6,345 nt of DNA, taken from Muribaculaceae bacterium. Its GTDB lineage: Bacteria > Bacteroidota > Bacteroidia > Bacteroidales > Muribaculaceae. Positions 6,327 through 6,345 of this stretch are shown piece by piece; position 1 is the first letter of the stretch; each line of letters starts with the position of its first letter. The stretch spans positions 1-6,345 of the forward strand of contig JAIDTS010000099.1 of the NCBI GenBank assembly GCA_029060585.1, written 5' to 3'. The translations under genes were made by a program, and so were the position numbers. Below the pieces are notes generated by a model. It searched no databases. It saw only the letters and a program-made list of their open reading frames with translations, and was not told the DNA's origin.

Positions 6327-6345
6327 GCAAATATTGTGCAAATAT
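6327..6345 (-). promoter_or_regulatory. Candidate lpxD promoter region with direct repeat ATATTTGC
   Basis: The minus strand has two exact copies of ATATTTGC (6345-6338 and 6334-6327), 11 bases apart, or about one helical turn. The inner copy extends to AATATTTG, one mismatch from the Bacteroidota -7 element TAnnTTTG. The outer copy would match fully if the base just outside the window is T on the minus strand. The matching -33 TTTG would lie outside the window, so this cannot be confirmed. A transcript starting near 6321 would have a leader of about 60 bases. The repeat could instead be a regulator-binding site. Confidence 0.3.

Noticed and set aside
1..6345. Mobile element, CRISPR, phage, toxin-antitoxin or defence system
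   Set aside because: All sequence is accounted for by six housekeeping genes and short gaps; no transposase, repeat array or unknown gene is visible.

Overview
The window looks like ordinary chromosomal DNA from a member of the Bacteroidota, most likely order Bacteroidales. The evidence is an in-frame LpxC-FabZ fusion protein (typical of that phylum), the gene order lpxD - lpxC/fabZ - lpxA, the menaquinone gene order menD - menB - menC, and start codons preceded by A-rich stretches rather than clear Shine-Dalgarno sites. I cannot name the genus. Every gene lies on the minus strand, so the biological reading direction runs from high to low coordinates. The window is almost fully coding, with no gap over about 100 bases and no RNA genes, mobile elements, CRISPR arrays or phage genes visible.

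Upstream part (6345 to 3036): a lipid A (lipopolysaccharide anchor) cluster. A short leader at 6261-6345 holds a candidate promoter (a repeated ATATTTGC) and a hairpin followed by a T-rich tract. Then come lpxD, the fused lpxC/fabZ and lpxA. LpxA, LpxC and LpxD catalyse the first three dedicated steps from UDP-GlcNAc to UDP-diacylglucosamine. The FabZ domain draws on the same pool of (R)-3-hydroxyacyl-ACP for membrane fatty acids, so the fusion sits at the branch between lipopolysaccharide and phospholipid. A long, nearly perfect hairpin (20 stem positions) spans the lpxD stop codon and the gap before lpxC. lpxC/fabZ and lpxA are only 3 bases apart.

Downstream part (3035 to 1): a menaquinone (vitamin K2) cluster of menD, menB and the first 125 codons of menC, which runs off the window edge. 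MenD makes SEPHCHC, MenC makes o-succinylbenzoate, and MenB closes the naphthoquinone ring after CoA activation. menB and menC overlap by 4 bases. menF, menH and menE are not in the window; menE would be expected further downstream. The 89 bases between lpxA and menD contain an 8-bp inverted repeat but no convincing promoter or terminator, so the two clusters may be co-transcribed.

I found no previously undescribed system. The observations most worth checking are the lpxD/lpxC hairpin, the hairpin in the lpxD leader, the lpx-men junction, and what the LpxC-FabZ fusion implies for control of LpxC levels.
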